A stretch of 64,000 nt of DNA from Ligula intestinalis. Lineage: Eukaryota > Platyhelminthes > Cestoda > Diphyllobothriidea > Diphyllobothriidae. Under the pieces are notes generated by a model. The model was not told the DNA's origin, made no database searches, and saw only the letters and a list, made by a program, of their open reading frames with translations. Position 1 is the first letter of the stretch, and every line of letters begins with the position of its first letter. The DNA lies in contig JAYGXS010000010.1 in assembly GCA_036362985.1 (NCBI GenBank), positions 1,371,512 through 1,435,511 on the forward strand, given 5' to 3'. Made by a program: the position numbers and the translations under genes. This document shows, piece by piece, positions 1 through 11,959 of this stretch.

Positions 1-73
1 GGGGACCTCTGACCACCACATGAACTTTGTTTAGTTCGGAAGCCTATCCGATCGGTGTTCGCACATTCCTGAG

Positions 74-76
<3 letters not shown>

Positions 77-118
<42 letters not shown>
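77..118. repeat. (AT)21 dinucleotide microsatellite
   Basis: An uninterrupted AT dinucleotide run of about 42 bp, directly 3' (minus-strand sense) of the hammerhead-like motif at 134-190. Confidence 0.97.
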
Positions 119-121
<3 letters not shown>

Positions 122-133
122 TAAGAGGGGTAA

Positions 134-190
134 GACAGCGTCTGGGGATAACCTGATAAGAACTGTTTCGGGCTTATTAGCCTTCATCAG
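134..190 (-). ncRNA. Hammerhead-ribozyme-like core
   Basis: On the minus strand the sequence reads CTGATGA, then a short hairpin (GGCT, loop AATA, AGCC), then GAAAC. CAG follows GAAA and is matched about 24 nt later by CTG-T-C. This is the conserved hammerhead layout: core box 1, helix II, GAAA, helix III closed by A15.1-U16.1, and C17 as the cleavage residue. Helix I is weak, and the first position of helix II is an A/C mismatch, so activity is doubtful. A homologous motif at 22664-22708 has a compensatory change in helix III. The CTGATGA box overlaps the TGA stop codon of the DUF4806-like frame ending at 187. Confidence 0.5.
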
Positions 191-745
191 CCAAGCAAAA
201 TAAATGACTTTTGGAACGATTCCTGTACGTGAAAGTGTTTCATTAACTCACCAATAAAGCTGGAGCGTTTGGTGATCAAGTATTTACCCCTGTTATGCCT
301 TTTATAGGTCTTTTTAAATGCCTTAATGTAGGCTTTCTTTATTCCACCCCTGTCACAATTGTTAGGCAGGCACCAGGCGATGCCACTTCTGCCTTAGGAA
401 GCGTTGAATCGGAATAAAGTAATACTTACCTATTACTAGGGCGTGGAGTTCTGATTTTTCGAAAGCCCTTTTGGGGCTGTCAAAATAAGCGCTGGTGTAT
501 GTTAGTTCGGCCGTAATGCTGTCGTCGAATAGGGCCTTGAAGACCCTGTCTACAAAGTCTTCGATATTATTACCTCCTACACTCAGTAAGTAGTTAAGCT
601 GTTAAGGGGTGTAGGGACAATAGTAAGACATACCAACTGGGTCTTGAAGCCACAATCAGATAGCCGTGACACGAGGTCATCAAACTCCAGCAGGTTTGTA
701 GCCCGCGAGAAAAGTAGGGAGTGAGGCGATGTGGTTTTCGTAGTA
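187..745 (-). CDS. DUF4806-like protein, 3' part (partial, spliced)
   Basis: I read three minus-strand exons, about 745-634, 598-430 and 392-187, joined through introns of 35 nt (633-599, GTATGT...ACAG) and 37 nt (429-393, GTAAGT...TAAG). All phases fit and the frame stays open to a TGA at 189-187. The order of features resembles DUF4806: an acidic EFDDLVSRL helix, then QLLNYLLSVGGNNIEDFV, then a KALFDDSI segment and a TYTS strand, followed by a basic tail. DUF4806 proteins are often neighbours of animal transposases; their function is unknown. The 5' part is lost where a LINE (750-2760) abuts, so this is a fragment. Intact splicing and frame suggest recent constraint or a young copy. A second DUF4806-like gene lies at 46776-47311. 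The domain assignment was made by eye and is moderate; the spliced open frame is clearer. Confidence 0.55.
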
Positions 746-749
746 ACGG

Positions 750-2760
750 TGATGAAATTACCATGGAGGAGTCAAGAGTGGCATAAGATTGGTTTACCGG
801 AGCAAGAGTGTTAAGTTATGGAAGATTACAGCTATTGTTAACGCAAACCAGGAAGCATATACCGGCTTCGAATCTTCTTACCTACAGAAATTCAATGTTC
901 GCTAACTGACATTATCCGTACAAAAAATGTTGGGTCGGGAAGGATAAAAAGGTAAAGGAGAGAAAACTCTCCGAAACTTTTCATTTGTACTACGGTCAGT
1001 CGCGTTCTCTGTATTCTAGGATAGGGAGAACAAACATAAGACATAGTTTAAACTTTATTTTCGGAAGGAAATAAATATGTGATATAAACCTGCCTATCTT
1101 TGCGGCCTTGGCAGAAATTAGATCCGAATGAGGCAATAATGCTAAATTATTTGTAGATCGTTCTAAAAGTGAACTATTTTGGATGTTGATAGGACCAGAA
1201 GGCTTTGCAGGACCAAAAAACATGGAACTATAGCTAGCATCTTATTTCCTTGCAGAAGTCAAGAGTAAGATTTAAAATATATATTTTTGAGACGTTTTGC
1301 TAAAACCGGTGATTTATGAACGCCTCGATAATTATTTGCACCAGAAAGAGATCCTGACTTGAAGACTGGAAGAATAATTGATGTCTACTCTGACTCAGGA
1401 AATAAATCATTCGAAATATAGGCTGAGAATAGATGACCAAGCACACGGGAAAGCTCGACACTCTTGAAAACAGAGTCTGAAATTTTGTCAGTTCCGAAGA
1501 GTTCGAGTATTTTATATGATAGATTGTTTTTACGAATTAATTCTACGAAGCAATCAATGGCACTGATAATATTGATTATACGTGCCTGAAACGACGAGAC
1601 CGGTTTAGAGTTCGTCGAAGGGTGCTTTGCAAAGGATGCACTAAACACTTCAACCTTGTCAGACTCATCGAACACAAAACGTTTAACTTTATTCAACAAT
1701 GGGGGAATTTCATGACCAGTTCGGCAACAGATTTTGCAGAGTTTTACTTGCTGAGGGCACAAGATTCCCTCGTTTTGCCAATTGCAAGACTAATCTTAGA
1801 CGTTTATTCGAAAATCTCCATGATTTTTCGGTGCACAGCTAATGAACTAGTAGACTGATCTTTCAACTTTCTTTCGATTTCTTAAAACTTGACAAAAGAA
1901 GGAGACGAACGGTGAAGTCCGAAATGTAGGGCTTAGCATTTTTATTGGCACAAAATCCAAGATGTTATTTGAAACTGAAAACATGAAGTCACAGAGGATT
2001 GTATTATTGTTCTTGAAGGAGAGATTCTGCCAGAATAATGAGTCCACAAAATTGCTGATAAAGTTAATATGAGCAAGGTCAAAAGCATGATAGGTACTAA
2101 CGGCGCTAGATTTTATAGTGGAGGCAATCGGAATTGAACAGTGAATAAATGTTTGGTCACTTTGGAAAAGACCCTGTTTATACATAGCTAAATGGGAGCT
2201 ATGTCATTCGTAAAAATTAGGTCTAAAAATGATCATCACTCGTTGGAAAACAGAAAAACTGACACCAGTATGAAAAGTTGATGGCTAAAATCCGGTTGGA
2301 CAACAATCTGAAAGCCCATCAAATTCGGGAAAGTTCATATCCCCAACGATAATTTTTAGCGTCGGAGGCAGACTCCGAAATTGACTTGAATATTTCGCAA
2401 AGCTTTTCATCCTCTTCGGATGGTTAGTTAGGGGTATTCTCGATACATCCAAAAATCACCTTTTGTCGGGGATGAAGGAAAATGCGTGCAAAGCAAGAAT
2501 TTCCGGAGAATAACGTGGCATATCGATCAAACGGAAATGCTTGAAAATAATTGTTTTATATAGAAGACACCCACCGCCATGCTGTCTGGTGTGGTCTTGG
2601 CGGTAGAAATCATACTCGTCTTTCCTACGTAAAGCAACAGAAATTAGCGGATGGGTCCACAATTTTGTAATTCATCTAAGATCAGGCTTCAGCCGGAATG
2701 CTGTGGCTCTAATTTGAGCAATATTATTTATAAAATATTTCGTGCAGTTCGGGTAACCAC
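750..2760 (-). mobile_element. Family X LINE (CR1/Jockey-like), internally deleted relic
   Basis: Minus-strand fragments match the better copy at 34385-38630. An endonuclease piece lies near 2456-2700 (DEYDFYRQDH, GGGCLLY). Post-endonuclease text follows at 1847-2185 (SDQTFIHC) and the EN-RT linker at 1385-1762. The RT thumb region is at 996-1223 (FGPAK, ERST, HSDLISAKAA). Between about 1223 and 1290 the whole RT catalytic core is missing, so this is an internally deleted copy. Many stops and frameshifts mark it as old. Its 3' end stops at about 750 against the DUF4806-like gene, without the usual 3' UTR. Confidence 0.8.
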
Positions 2761-2804
2761 ATAAGCGTGATTATTCAGAAATAAATCGGAGGAGAGTAAA
2801 TGTA

Positions 2805-2955
2805 TCGGAAGTTCTGCAGGTAGCTACCAACTAGATCTGGGCAATTGGCATGAAAAGGCTGTGGGGAATATCTGAAAGCTGCAGGTATGTAGCTTTGTGA
2901 CATCGGAGAGCCCTAAGTATAAGTGTCATGATAAGATTGTTGACAGGTACAGGGA
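2805..2955. repeat. Dispersed repeat, copy 1 of a direct pair
   Basis: About 150 bp resembling 4317-4465 in the same orientation. Shared landmarks are GTAGCTACCAACT, AAAGCTGCAGGT, TAGCTTT and AGTGTCAT. The pair brackets about 1.4 kb. No coding content is recognised. Confidence 0.7.
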
Positions 2956-3331
2956 AATGGGGTACACCTAGACGAAAAATGGAGGCTAGTAGGCAAGGCA
3001 AAACAACAACGAGGATTAAGCGATGGAAATATTGGTCTACTGTGATGGCTTAGATAAGTACGGTAACTCATATGTAAGGTATTCTCATTTTTAGGGGCTT
3101 AATTAGTGCCTGGGCAGACAGGATGCTCGGGGTTGAGTTCGGTATCACACCAGTTCTACGACGTAAATTGGGTGATTTATGGGGGTTTTGGAGAGCTTCG
3201 TTCGGATAGTGCAGCTGTTGGTCTACCTGATGTAGACGGATTTTTGTAGCCCTAAGAAGACTTACAGAATTATTATGCAAGGCAACTGGGAAAGCAGCTG
3301 AATTGGAAGAAGACGGGGGTATCGGTTGACT

Positions 3332-3649
3332 TTAGGGTAAGGAGACGTTTGCACTGCCGACAAGCGGTAAGCTAGGTGTACCAGGACTAGGTTGCATTAT
3401 GCTACCACGGTGAACTTGATAGGGTTGTGGGTAAGAAGAATTAAACTCTATCCATAGTTCCATTAGGGTGAGATCATGAAAAAGGAAACACTTTGTATTT
3501 TCAAGATATCTGGTCGCGTTTGTAAATGAGGTCAACTTCAACGGGTGAAAAGATCGTACGTAAATTGGTGGATTATTGTTACGAGATGGCAGTTCATCTT
3601 CAGCATCGGAGTTTTTCACTGCAGAATCGTAGTGCACAATTGTTTTCAA
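3332..3649 (-). other. Unknown ORF fragment shared with 61001-61234
   Basis: A minus-strand frame of 105 codons contains NPPIYVRSFHP, then RYLENTKCFLFHDLTLM. A plus-strand frame at 61001-61234 carries the matching series NPPIPVKLFSP and RYLEITKSFLCRDLTPM. Two copies with the same spacing imply a common ancestral protein, but I do not recognise the domain. The second copy abuts a family X LINE, so a LINE-associated ORF1 or a retrotransposed host gene are both possible. Confidence 0.45.
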
Positions 3650-4316
3650 AGCATCGCTAACTACTACTACAAAAGGAAAATTTTTGCTTATATTATTGTA
3701 GAGTTACGCATTTATTTTGCGCAAATTGTCATAAGTTTAGTTCGGTGGTAAGTTTGTTCAGAGAGTGTCTTCCTAGGACTACCAGATACAAAATGCAAAT
3801 TCCAAGTTAAGGCGTTCTATTTGGTCGTATGGTACACTACCCTTGACGTAGTACTAGACGATGCCATAGAGCATCATGCATATTTGATCATGGCTTTCGG
3901 TTTAAATTATTGCTTATATGGTTGGGTTACAAGGCTGCTTGCTGTTTGGACATGTTTGTACGCTTGCCGCAGGTAATTGTTTCGACCAAGATAAGGTAGC
4001 CAAAATCACTAGTCAGGGAAGACAGAATTAACAGTTCTGTCGTTAGAAATCTAACTTTACACAGGTGTTGTCGCTAGCCAGCCGCCAGTTAAATATGACC
4101 GGCAGATTTACCTGAGAATTTGTGCCGTAATTTTGCTTTGTATGTGATCTCTTGGCTGCACAGCCAAACACTATGATTTTGTGAATTGATTGGCATCGTG
4201 CGAACGCATTTTTAAACACTGAAGTCTGTGGCGGACAACCGATGCCGTTTTAAAAACCAACGCGAATTTATTAATTATGCAGGATGGACATTATGGCAGT
4301 TGAAATTAATTAGAAA

Positions 4317-4465
4317 TTGGCAGAGTAGCTACCAACTGAATCAGGACAACTGGCATAAGAAGTCTGGGGGCATATTTAAAAGCTGCAGGTGGATAGCTTT
4401 TTGATATCGAATGGCCAAAATGATTAGTGTCATAATAAGCAGTTTTCAAACTATTTTCTGGGATC
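4317..4465. repeat. Dispersed repeat, copy 2 of a direct pair
   Basis: Direct partner of 2805-2955, with the same landmarks in the same order and some small indels. Confidence 0.7.
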
Positions 4466-4699
4466 ATGAAAATTGCGCTACAATTGGGGATTTTTTGCAC
4501 CAAATCGATGTCTATTGGCCTGTGTTCTAAATAGGAAGCGCGCACACTACATTTGCCAAAATGTTTTTACATAATGATACATATATGGCCATTCTTTCGT
4601 CGTTAAAGTCAGCACCAATTTTGATTTAATGCTGAATTACATTCGTCCAGTTTGTACAATTCCTAAAGAACAAGTGGTTATTTGCATTACACTGTCTTC

Positions 4700-6130
4700 T
4701 CGTCCGTAGATTATCAGTGGGATCATGAAAGTTCTTTTGACTGCTGGCCTCCTTTAAGCAATCAAGTAGTGAACTTCCCTCGTAGATTGGGGTGACGTTT
4801 GCCCACTTCTATTCTTCTGGGCGTTGGCCTTCTTCAAAAGATCTCTAAAAGATTGCAGCTAGAGGTTTGCGCAGTTCGTTAGCTAATTTTCTTAGTGGTA
4901 GTGCAGGAATTTAGTCCGGCCCAGCTGATTTGGCAGGCTTAAGTTTGAGAAATTCGGCCATGACAGTGTTGTGTGAAAACCCTAGGTACTCTATTTTGGG
5001 CAATGAGGAGGAGGGTAAGGGTGCCGTCAGCAAGAGTTGTAGGTTTTCGGGTGTAGACGGATTCAAAAAAATCGGAGAGGAGGGAGCCTTTCCTCTGGTC
5101 TTCGGTCGTCAGTTTTCCATCTGACGATCTTAGGGCAGGGATCAGTTCCTGAGATCTCTTTGTGCTTCGTATATAGCCATACAGTATCTTGGGGTGTTCC
5201 AATGACTTGTGTAGTATGTTCAAATCGTATTTCTTGCGCAGTTTAGTAGATTCGCTTTTAAAAATGTTACGTTGTTGTTGATACTCCCGTAAGTGTTTGT
5301 CGAATGCGGTTAGTTGCCAATACCCCCAGAAGCGGTTTCTTTTTGAAAGCGGCCTGCAATTTTGAGTTTATCGACTTCGGGAGATTTGAACTTGTCTTTC
5401 TGCTGAAGGTACAGTTGAGACAAACAATTCTTTTCGGCGTCGAGCTAAAGGTCATCCACTGTTCGTTTTCTCCACCTTTGTGGTCTGTTTCCCATGATAC
5501 CCCTGACATTTCTCTTCTCATAAGTGGGTAGTCGCCCTTCCAACTGTTACTTCCCCATTTATTGGAGAAATAAGGTTAGGAGAACAGCGAGTACTCGAAA
5601 TACAGCAAAATGTGGTCGCTTGACCCTAATGGGGGTCGATCTTGCAGGTCAATCACAGTTTCCTCCTCTCGGGTTAAGATAAGGTCAAGACAGTTCGACT
5701 GTTGTCCTTCCCTAGCCCGCGTTCCAAACGTGAAGATCTGGCAGAGCAGTTTGTCTGTGGCTCATTGTAGTAGTTTGTGATTGAAGTTGTCTGGAAGACC
5801 CTGTGCAGTCCATGTCTGCCAATCAACATCAGAAGCGTTAATATCCCCTACGATGAGAATGTCATTTTCCTCACTGACCTTATACAATTCTGCTATGACG
5901 ATAGTGTCTTGGACAGGAGTCTGATTTGGCGGGCGGTATTTCACCGAAAGCGTCAGTGGCCTGGTGTACTTAGCAGATATGGTACTGTCAAGCATTTCCA
6001 CATCTCGTGCTGGGAACGGTACTTTAGCCGTGGCTGTCAGCTTGTAAGTTACATAGACTATAAGCCTCCTCCTCTACTTGTTCTGTCTTTCCTGAAAAGC
6101 CGATATCCTCTAAGCGATTAACTGATCTAC
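4700..6130 (-). mobile_element. Family Y-like LINE relic (endonuclease to start of RT)
   Basis: The minus strand encodes an endonuclease segment near 5640-6001: ILIVGDINASDVDW, then EGQQSNCLDLIL and SSDHILL. A linker follows (4939-5223, with LYGYIRSTKRSQ and FFESVYT), then the beginning of RT near 4780-4930 (SAGPD, LRKLANELRKPLA, ANVTPIYEG). The order and wording parallel the long ORF at 54560-56960, so it belongs to the same broad lineage. Frames are broken by stops and shifts, and the RT catalytic core and 3' end are absent. Confidence 0.8.
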
Positions 6131-6199
6131 ATTTTCCATCAGGCAGATGCCTTTCTGATTTCTATTGGAAATGCCCGACCTGAGTACATACAACAAAAG

Positions 6200-7040
6200 T
6201 CTCATAAAATTTGTCTGAAACAAGCATTCCTTCATCGTAGCCACAAATTAAATGCCCCTGTCGCTTCCGTCGTCGATCAACTTGCCTTTCCGTCGCGGTT
6301 CTTCTGAAATAATTCATTAACCCTCTTATTGGGTGGGAGCGTATTTTCAGAAGTTGCAGCACGCTATTAAGCAAATGCTGCTAAACATGTCATTCATTCA
6401 CCTTCCAGGCCCTCAGCTTATCTTGTTTTTCTTCTGCTACCATATGTTGACTACCAGAAGCTTAATTAAGTAATTATAAAAACTGCGTTCGCACTTCTTC
6501 ACTTGATGCCTTGCCAGCCTTGGCTTATATCGCCCACGAGCCCTAGCATCTGATAGCTTGTTGAATTTCCCAAGGCAAGTCTAGAACAACATTTTCAATT
6601 CCATACGGGATATGTTATTACATAAATTTTAAGGCATGCTTTCGCTGTGGCAAACGTATCCACGAGATTTCAGCGTCCTTTTGCTTTGCTTTAAGGAGCC
6701 CTGTTCTTAACTGTGTACCTGGTTTAGCTTGGAAACGTCAGCGTAAATATTTCCACAGTAAAATCCCACATTGTTAATAACCAAGGCATTTTTATTTTCA
6801 TTCAGGCTAAAGAATTGGAATCTTATCCAGGTAAAGACACCCGTCCGAATTCTTGTCACATCATGTCTGCACGGCGCGTATTAATGCAGACTCAATCAAC
6901 ACTAAACAGAGTAGGCACTGTCTATAACCTATCCCCTCTTCGATGTTCGCATTTCCCTATATCTGCACTCCTACCATTGCTGTCACATCAAATACTATGC
7001 ACGCATTGCCCTCGTCTCATTTATCGGACGCGTGTGACAT
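6200..7040. other. No identifiable feature
   Basis: Only short unconserved ORFs are present. I see no domain, RNA gene or repeat structure. Confidence 0.4.
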
Positions 7041-7043
7041 ATA

Positions 7044-7429
7044 CAGGGCGTCCCAAAAATGTATGCACATTTTACCTATTTTTAATATGGTGTTTATAAT
7101 AATTTTATAATTAAATAAACGTAAAGATATTTATTAGTACCTTTTTTCATTGAATGTTCGCAAACTAACGCCCATTTTGCTCACGATACTGTCGTCAACG
7201 CGAAGCATTGGAATCACACGTACTATGAAACAATTCCCTTGGTATTCGGCTGTGTGCATGTGCAGTGGCTTTTCTCAATTTAGCCACTGCTGAAATAGTC
7301 CACATGCAGTGAAAAAAAAACAATCAAATGATACTTTTAAATATCTTTCACGTCATCGAAATCATAAAAATGTAATAAACACCAAGATCACAATGACTTA
7401 AAATTTGTATACATTTTTGGGACACCCTG
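7044..7429. mobile_element. Mariner-type MITE with 25-bp terminal inverted repeats
   Basis: The left end CAGGGCGTCCCAAAAATGTA (from 7044) is mirrored at the right end: the 20 bases ending at 7429, reverse-complemented, read CAGGGTGTCCCAAAAATGTA. Both ends are flanked by TA (7042-7043 and 7430-7431), the target site of Tc1/mariner elements. The 386-bp element has no coding capacity, so it would need a transposase in trans. The ends still match closely, so it is not very old. Confidence 0.9.
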
Positions 7430-7434
7430 TAGTT

Positions 7435-10400
7435 TGAAAAATTAAAACGCCCTCTGACGTTCATTACCGCCTCCTTACTCGTGCCCAATACCTTGAGGCA
7501 TTTGAAAGTTGGCTTATAGAAAATTTAATTAGTGGCCGTGTAATTTGGTAAGCATTAAGTATTCATATGCTGAGTACGTATCACTAAGTGAGATATACGG
7601 TGTTTTCTAGAACGTATCTGTCAACTTAGTTTCGAAGACCTCTGCATATTTCCTTAATATATTCTGAGTTATGCTAAAGTTTAAATCATTGTGCCAAAGG
7701 AGAAGGGTACCATGTGCCGTTCCATTTCGCAAATGCCACTGACCTTTTTACGTTTCCGGGTATTCTGCCTTGATCTAACGAATGCAACGATGGGCAACTT
7801 TCGAGTCGACAACAAAAACAAAAAGGCCCACCATTCTAAAGAATATCTGAAATATCGAAACATTTTTCGATATCAAGACATTTAAGGTAAACCTCCTCTA
7901 CCTCCTTTCTTACTAAAAGTTATATGTCAGCATTTGTGTTTTAATAAGCCAAAACACACAGTAACATGCATGGTGAGTTCACCACATTTTATGATCCTGC
8001 TACGTGTTTCCACTTTGAGCTTGCGCGACGATTCGTCTGGTGTTGGTGAATCACTTCTGTTCCTTCGTACAAGAAAAAATAGTGAGTGGTTGGCACTGGA
8101 ATGTTTGAAGTCCGATTAAACCTCTCAGTTAATGTATGCAGCGCATCCAGCGCTACACTTTTGCGGAAGGTTACGTGGCTAATTAGCCCTCGATAATCTC
8201 TGCAGTCTGACCATTTATTTGAAGGACCGTATTTGAAAATATTGAAGGTATTCCAACGCATTATCCCTTTACGCATTTTCAAGGATTTTCATAGGCATTC
8301 GTAGAAGACCTTGCGTTTCCCTACTAATTGTTGCAGCAGAGGCGTTAACGCGAATTCGCGTGAACGCACAGCCTTGGCATGTGAATAAGTAAGTTAACGT
8401 GATTATTTGTGGAGTCCTTACGTGCTTCTCTAAAACTGCACTAGTTTTTGTTTTTTAATGTAGGATGCACTGCAGTGCACAACTATGATGCGGAAGTCTA
8501 AAATTGGTAGAGCTTAAATGTAATACAATCTTTAATATGTATATTTTTCTAAAAAAAGTGTGCTCAAAGATGCAAATTAGATAGAAATCTTAATTTTTTT
8601 AGGCTCAGTCGCAATGTTATAACATTGAGGCCATGTTCTAAACCCGACACCGTTAACGAAGTGTAGACGTTGAGGATAGTGTCAGATCAAAATATGGCTT
8701 GACTCAGCTCGTCTGGATATGGAATGGATATATGGATTTCCGATATTTGGCATCTGGCGTTTGCGAAGATAAAATATTGAAAATCCTGGTCTGATGCTAC
8801 GTGTCGTCACGCGTGGGGAAGTACCATCCGAAATCTATTCGAGGTCGATTACATCAGCCAAAACGGCATTCGCAACAATTAAAAGTGCTAATGAATGGAT
8901 GATAATTTGTCTAACAGTCTTCTAAAACAGAGGGTAAATGTTCCAAGGACCCATGCGCTGAAGCATGAGAAGAATTGTTGTCTATCAAACGACAGAGGAT
9001 AGATAAAACCATCAAACTTCCTAATTGCAGAAGAAACTTCGAAGCGGATTGAGTTAGGATAAAATGTTCTCACAAAAAGCAATGAAAGCCACCGATGGCA
9101 GTTCTCTGAGTCTCTTACTAAGTCTGCTACTTATGCCTCATGTATCAGCAATTTTTGAGAGGGCATTCCGTATGATGCTTATCATGTTCTTATCTAGTAC
9201 TCAAATTGGTCTAGCGCATAAACGATACGGTTTGTAAAGGGAGATCTTATAGGAACAATTTCATTTTTGGCACTCATAGATGGGCTGCTTAGATTCACAG
9301 GCTACTATGGCTGCCTCAACTTTTGTTTGTCCTGACATGTTTTCTCTCCGAAAGTCAGGTGATTGATAAAAATTAGTGTGCGAAAGACGTTATGTAATCC
9401 TGTTTCAACAACAAATATGCGATACGCCCGTTTGCTTGGGCAGATGGTACAAATGCTGGCTTGTGTTCTCAGTAACCTAAGATATTGCACATTCAAAGAA
9501 ATGCAAGTGCCGGGAAAAACTGCAAACGTAATATTACGTAAAAACATTAGTAAGAAAAGATAAGCGAATATGAATAGCTCTAAATTTACGTAAATCCTAT
9601 CTCCATACAGTGGCTATCAAAGCCGGTTGCGTTCCTGCCTGGTCAATCTCCCAATCTTTATCAATGAAACAACTGAATTATTGAGCTGTTTCTGTCTTGA
9701 ACCCACAATCTATATAGCACGTTAATTTAGAAGATTATCAAGAAATATCGTCGGCGTAATTATGTTTAGTATGGCTGCCCAATTTTTAAGTTGTAAACCA
9801 TCAAAACTGTGCCGAGCCCTTCCGGAAATCCACCTAAGTGCTAATTACGGAGGGCAGGCGATAAGATACAAGCTCAAAGAAGGTCAGATCAACTATAAAT
9901 TGATTTCTAAACGTTGTCGTTAACTCATAATCTCAGAGTTTTAGAGTAAAAGGACGCACAACTGTGGCAATGATATTTGAAACCACACCACATAGTTTCA
10001 TAATTCATCACAGGAATTCAGGACCGACAAACTTTGATAAGAAATCAAAAATGCAGATGATCGTCAGTTTCAACTTTGGCTTGGATTGACCTCGTTCTCA
10101 GGACAATTACTCTTGGAAATCATCCGAGAACGACAACAGCAAAGACTGTCGTAGCAGTGTAATCTAGGCTGAAAGTCTTTCACGCACCACTAATTAAAAC
10201 GAACTTTATAGAATATTAGTGTGTTACACATTTCAAAGAGCATGCCATCTGTGACCAGTTAAGACAAGCTTGATTTCATTTTTTTCTTTGCAGACAACTG
10301 CATGAAAATTAAAAATATGTCTATGTGATCTTCCTGAACTCTTTTTTACCGACATGCTTGTTATTTTATGGTTTCCAGCATCAGCCGAATTGTTCATAAC

Positions 10401-10440
10401 CTGGGAAAACCCCAATTGACCAGTGCGGTTGGTAAGAAAG
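7435..10440. other. No identifiable feature
   Basis: About 3 kb without recognisable genes, repeats or RNA genes. Short ORFs up to 97 codons show no family motifs. Confidence 0.4.
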
Positions 10441-10459
10441 CCTTCGGTTCTGAGGGACT

Positions 10460-11030
10460 TTTTCTGCCTTGATAAAATTTCTGACGTCGAATCTCAGTAC
10501 GAACCGAAACCAAGGCCCCACCATCGTAGTAATATTAACAGTAGTTCGAGGATTTTTTGAGCAGCAGTTTCCTCAGGCCAGTTGCAAATATACTGGAGGA
10601 GGGTCTCTTCTTACTCTAGTTCTTCTCGACGACTTTCTCAAAATGACATCCTCTGAACGTCTTACATTCCAACGATCTACAATTAGTTAGAGTTTAACCA
10701 AAAAGTAACAAGCACAATACCATATGAAACCTAAGGCAGAGTATACCACATAAAAGAGTGGACGCGTTAAAAATTGTCGTTTGGTGTAACGTAAATGTAT
10801 GCCTTACATTGCACGTCCTATCTGGGGAATAATGCTGATAAAGAGAAAATTTTGGGGCGCCCTTATAGTACAAATCCTGGCATTATCGATTTTTGCTTCG
10901 ACGATATCTACGAGAAGTAAAATAATAGTAGAATGATCATGATTAAAGGTATTTAAGACTAACTCATGCACGCAGAAATTATCTACTGTTTCCGATAACA
11001 CAATGAACCCATTGCTTTGTTGCTAAAATA
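10460..11030 (-). repeat. Unknown gene-derived repeat, copy 1 (partial)
   Basis: The oldest and shortest of five related copies. On the minus strand near 10990 it keeps an exon end reading LSETV. A second exon at about 10918-10804 reads DIVEAKIDNARICTIRAP after a pyrimidine-rich acceptor. Part of exon 3 lies at 10600-10700, where its DNA aligns with copy 2 (12640-12740). Product unrecognised. Confidence 0.6.
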
Positions 11031-11959
11031 TATGTATTTCTCATAGGGCTTAATTAATATCAAAATAAAACAACACAATGTAAGCTAGAGCATATTTACA
11101 ACAGTCGTAGTGTTTAATGAACCTTCCCGCCGAGGTAATCGATTCTTGGGTGTCGTATTTGAACTGCCTAACTTCGATCAAACAATGTAGCGTAGAAGCA
11201 GAGTACGTTTTCAACACGAGATTAGGGTCGTCGCTACCAATTTCACCTGACTTTCGTACGTTTTGAATGATGCGAGTTTGTCTATGGTCTGTGTACGAAG
11301 GTTGTGTCCCAATAAGTTAGCCGGCTGTATCAGCGACTTTTTGCCCTCAGAAACAATCTGCAGTAAGTGTAGACAACACGGAGTTTTGTTTTCAATGAAA
11401 TCGTAGGAAGAAATACCACCGTTCTCAAACCTTGCCATACACACGCGCACTTATTTTCGTATGAATTTCTGGTGTTTATTTGCCGTAGAAAATTCAAAAT
11501 GTGGCAACCGCTGACGTGTTCCTTATCTGTGTCAACTTCTGTACTAGCCTTAATGGACGCTAGAAGTTGGGGTTAAGTTTGATTGTAGGTGTACACACTT
11601 ACAGAAGTGTAATACAGTCTACTTCAGTGTTGCAACCTCAGCTGTCTATGGATAAAGACGGTAGCTAGGGCGTTATCGTAACAGTTCGATTCTTTAAACT
11701 CTCTCACCGCCAATTTCCGCTCTTTTTGTATAACAGGCCTACCTATGATTCACATTCCCTATAGCTTTGAATTAGATCACTGCTGATTAGAAGATTTGCG
11801 CGCCTATTCACGGTCCTTTTGCGATTCCCAAAATCCATAAATCAGAAGACTTTACGAAATGCTACTCTTTCGTATGAAAAATAACTATAAATTATGGATA
11901 GGATTAATTCTAGTTTAGTTTAATTTGCGTTCTTTATCATACCTGAACTGGGCATATCA

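Noticed and set aside
7989..8282. 97-codon minus-strand ORF with a faint RT-like CRDYRGL block
   Set aside because: A single short resemblance with no second RT motif.
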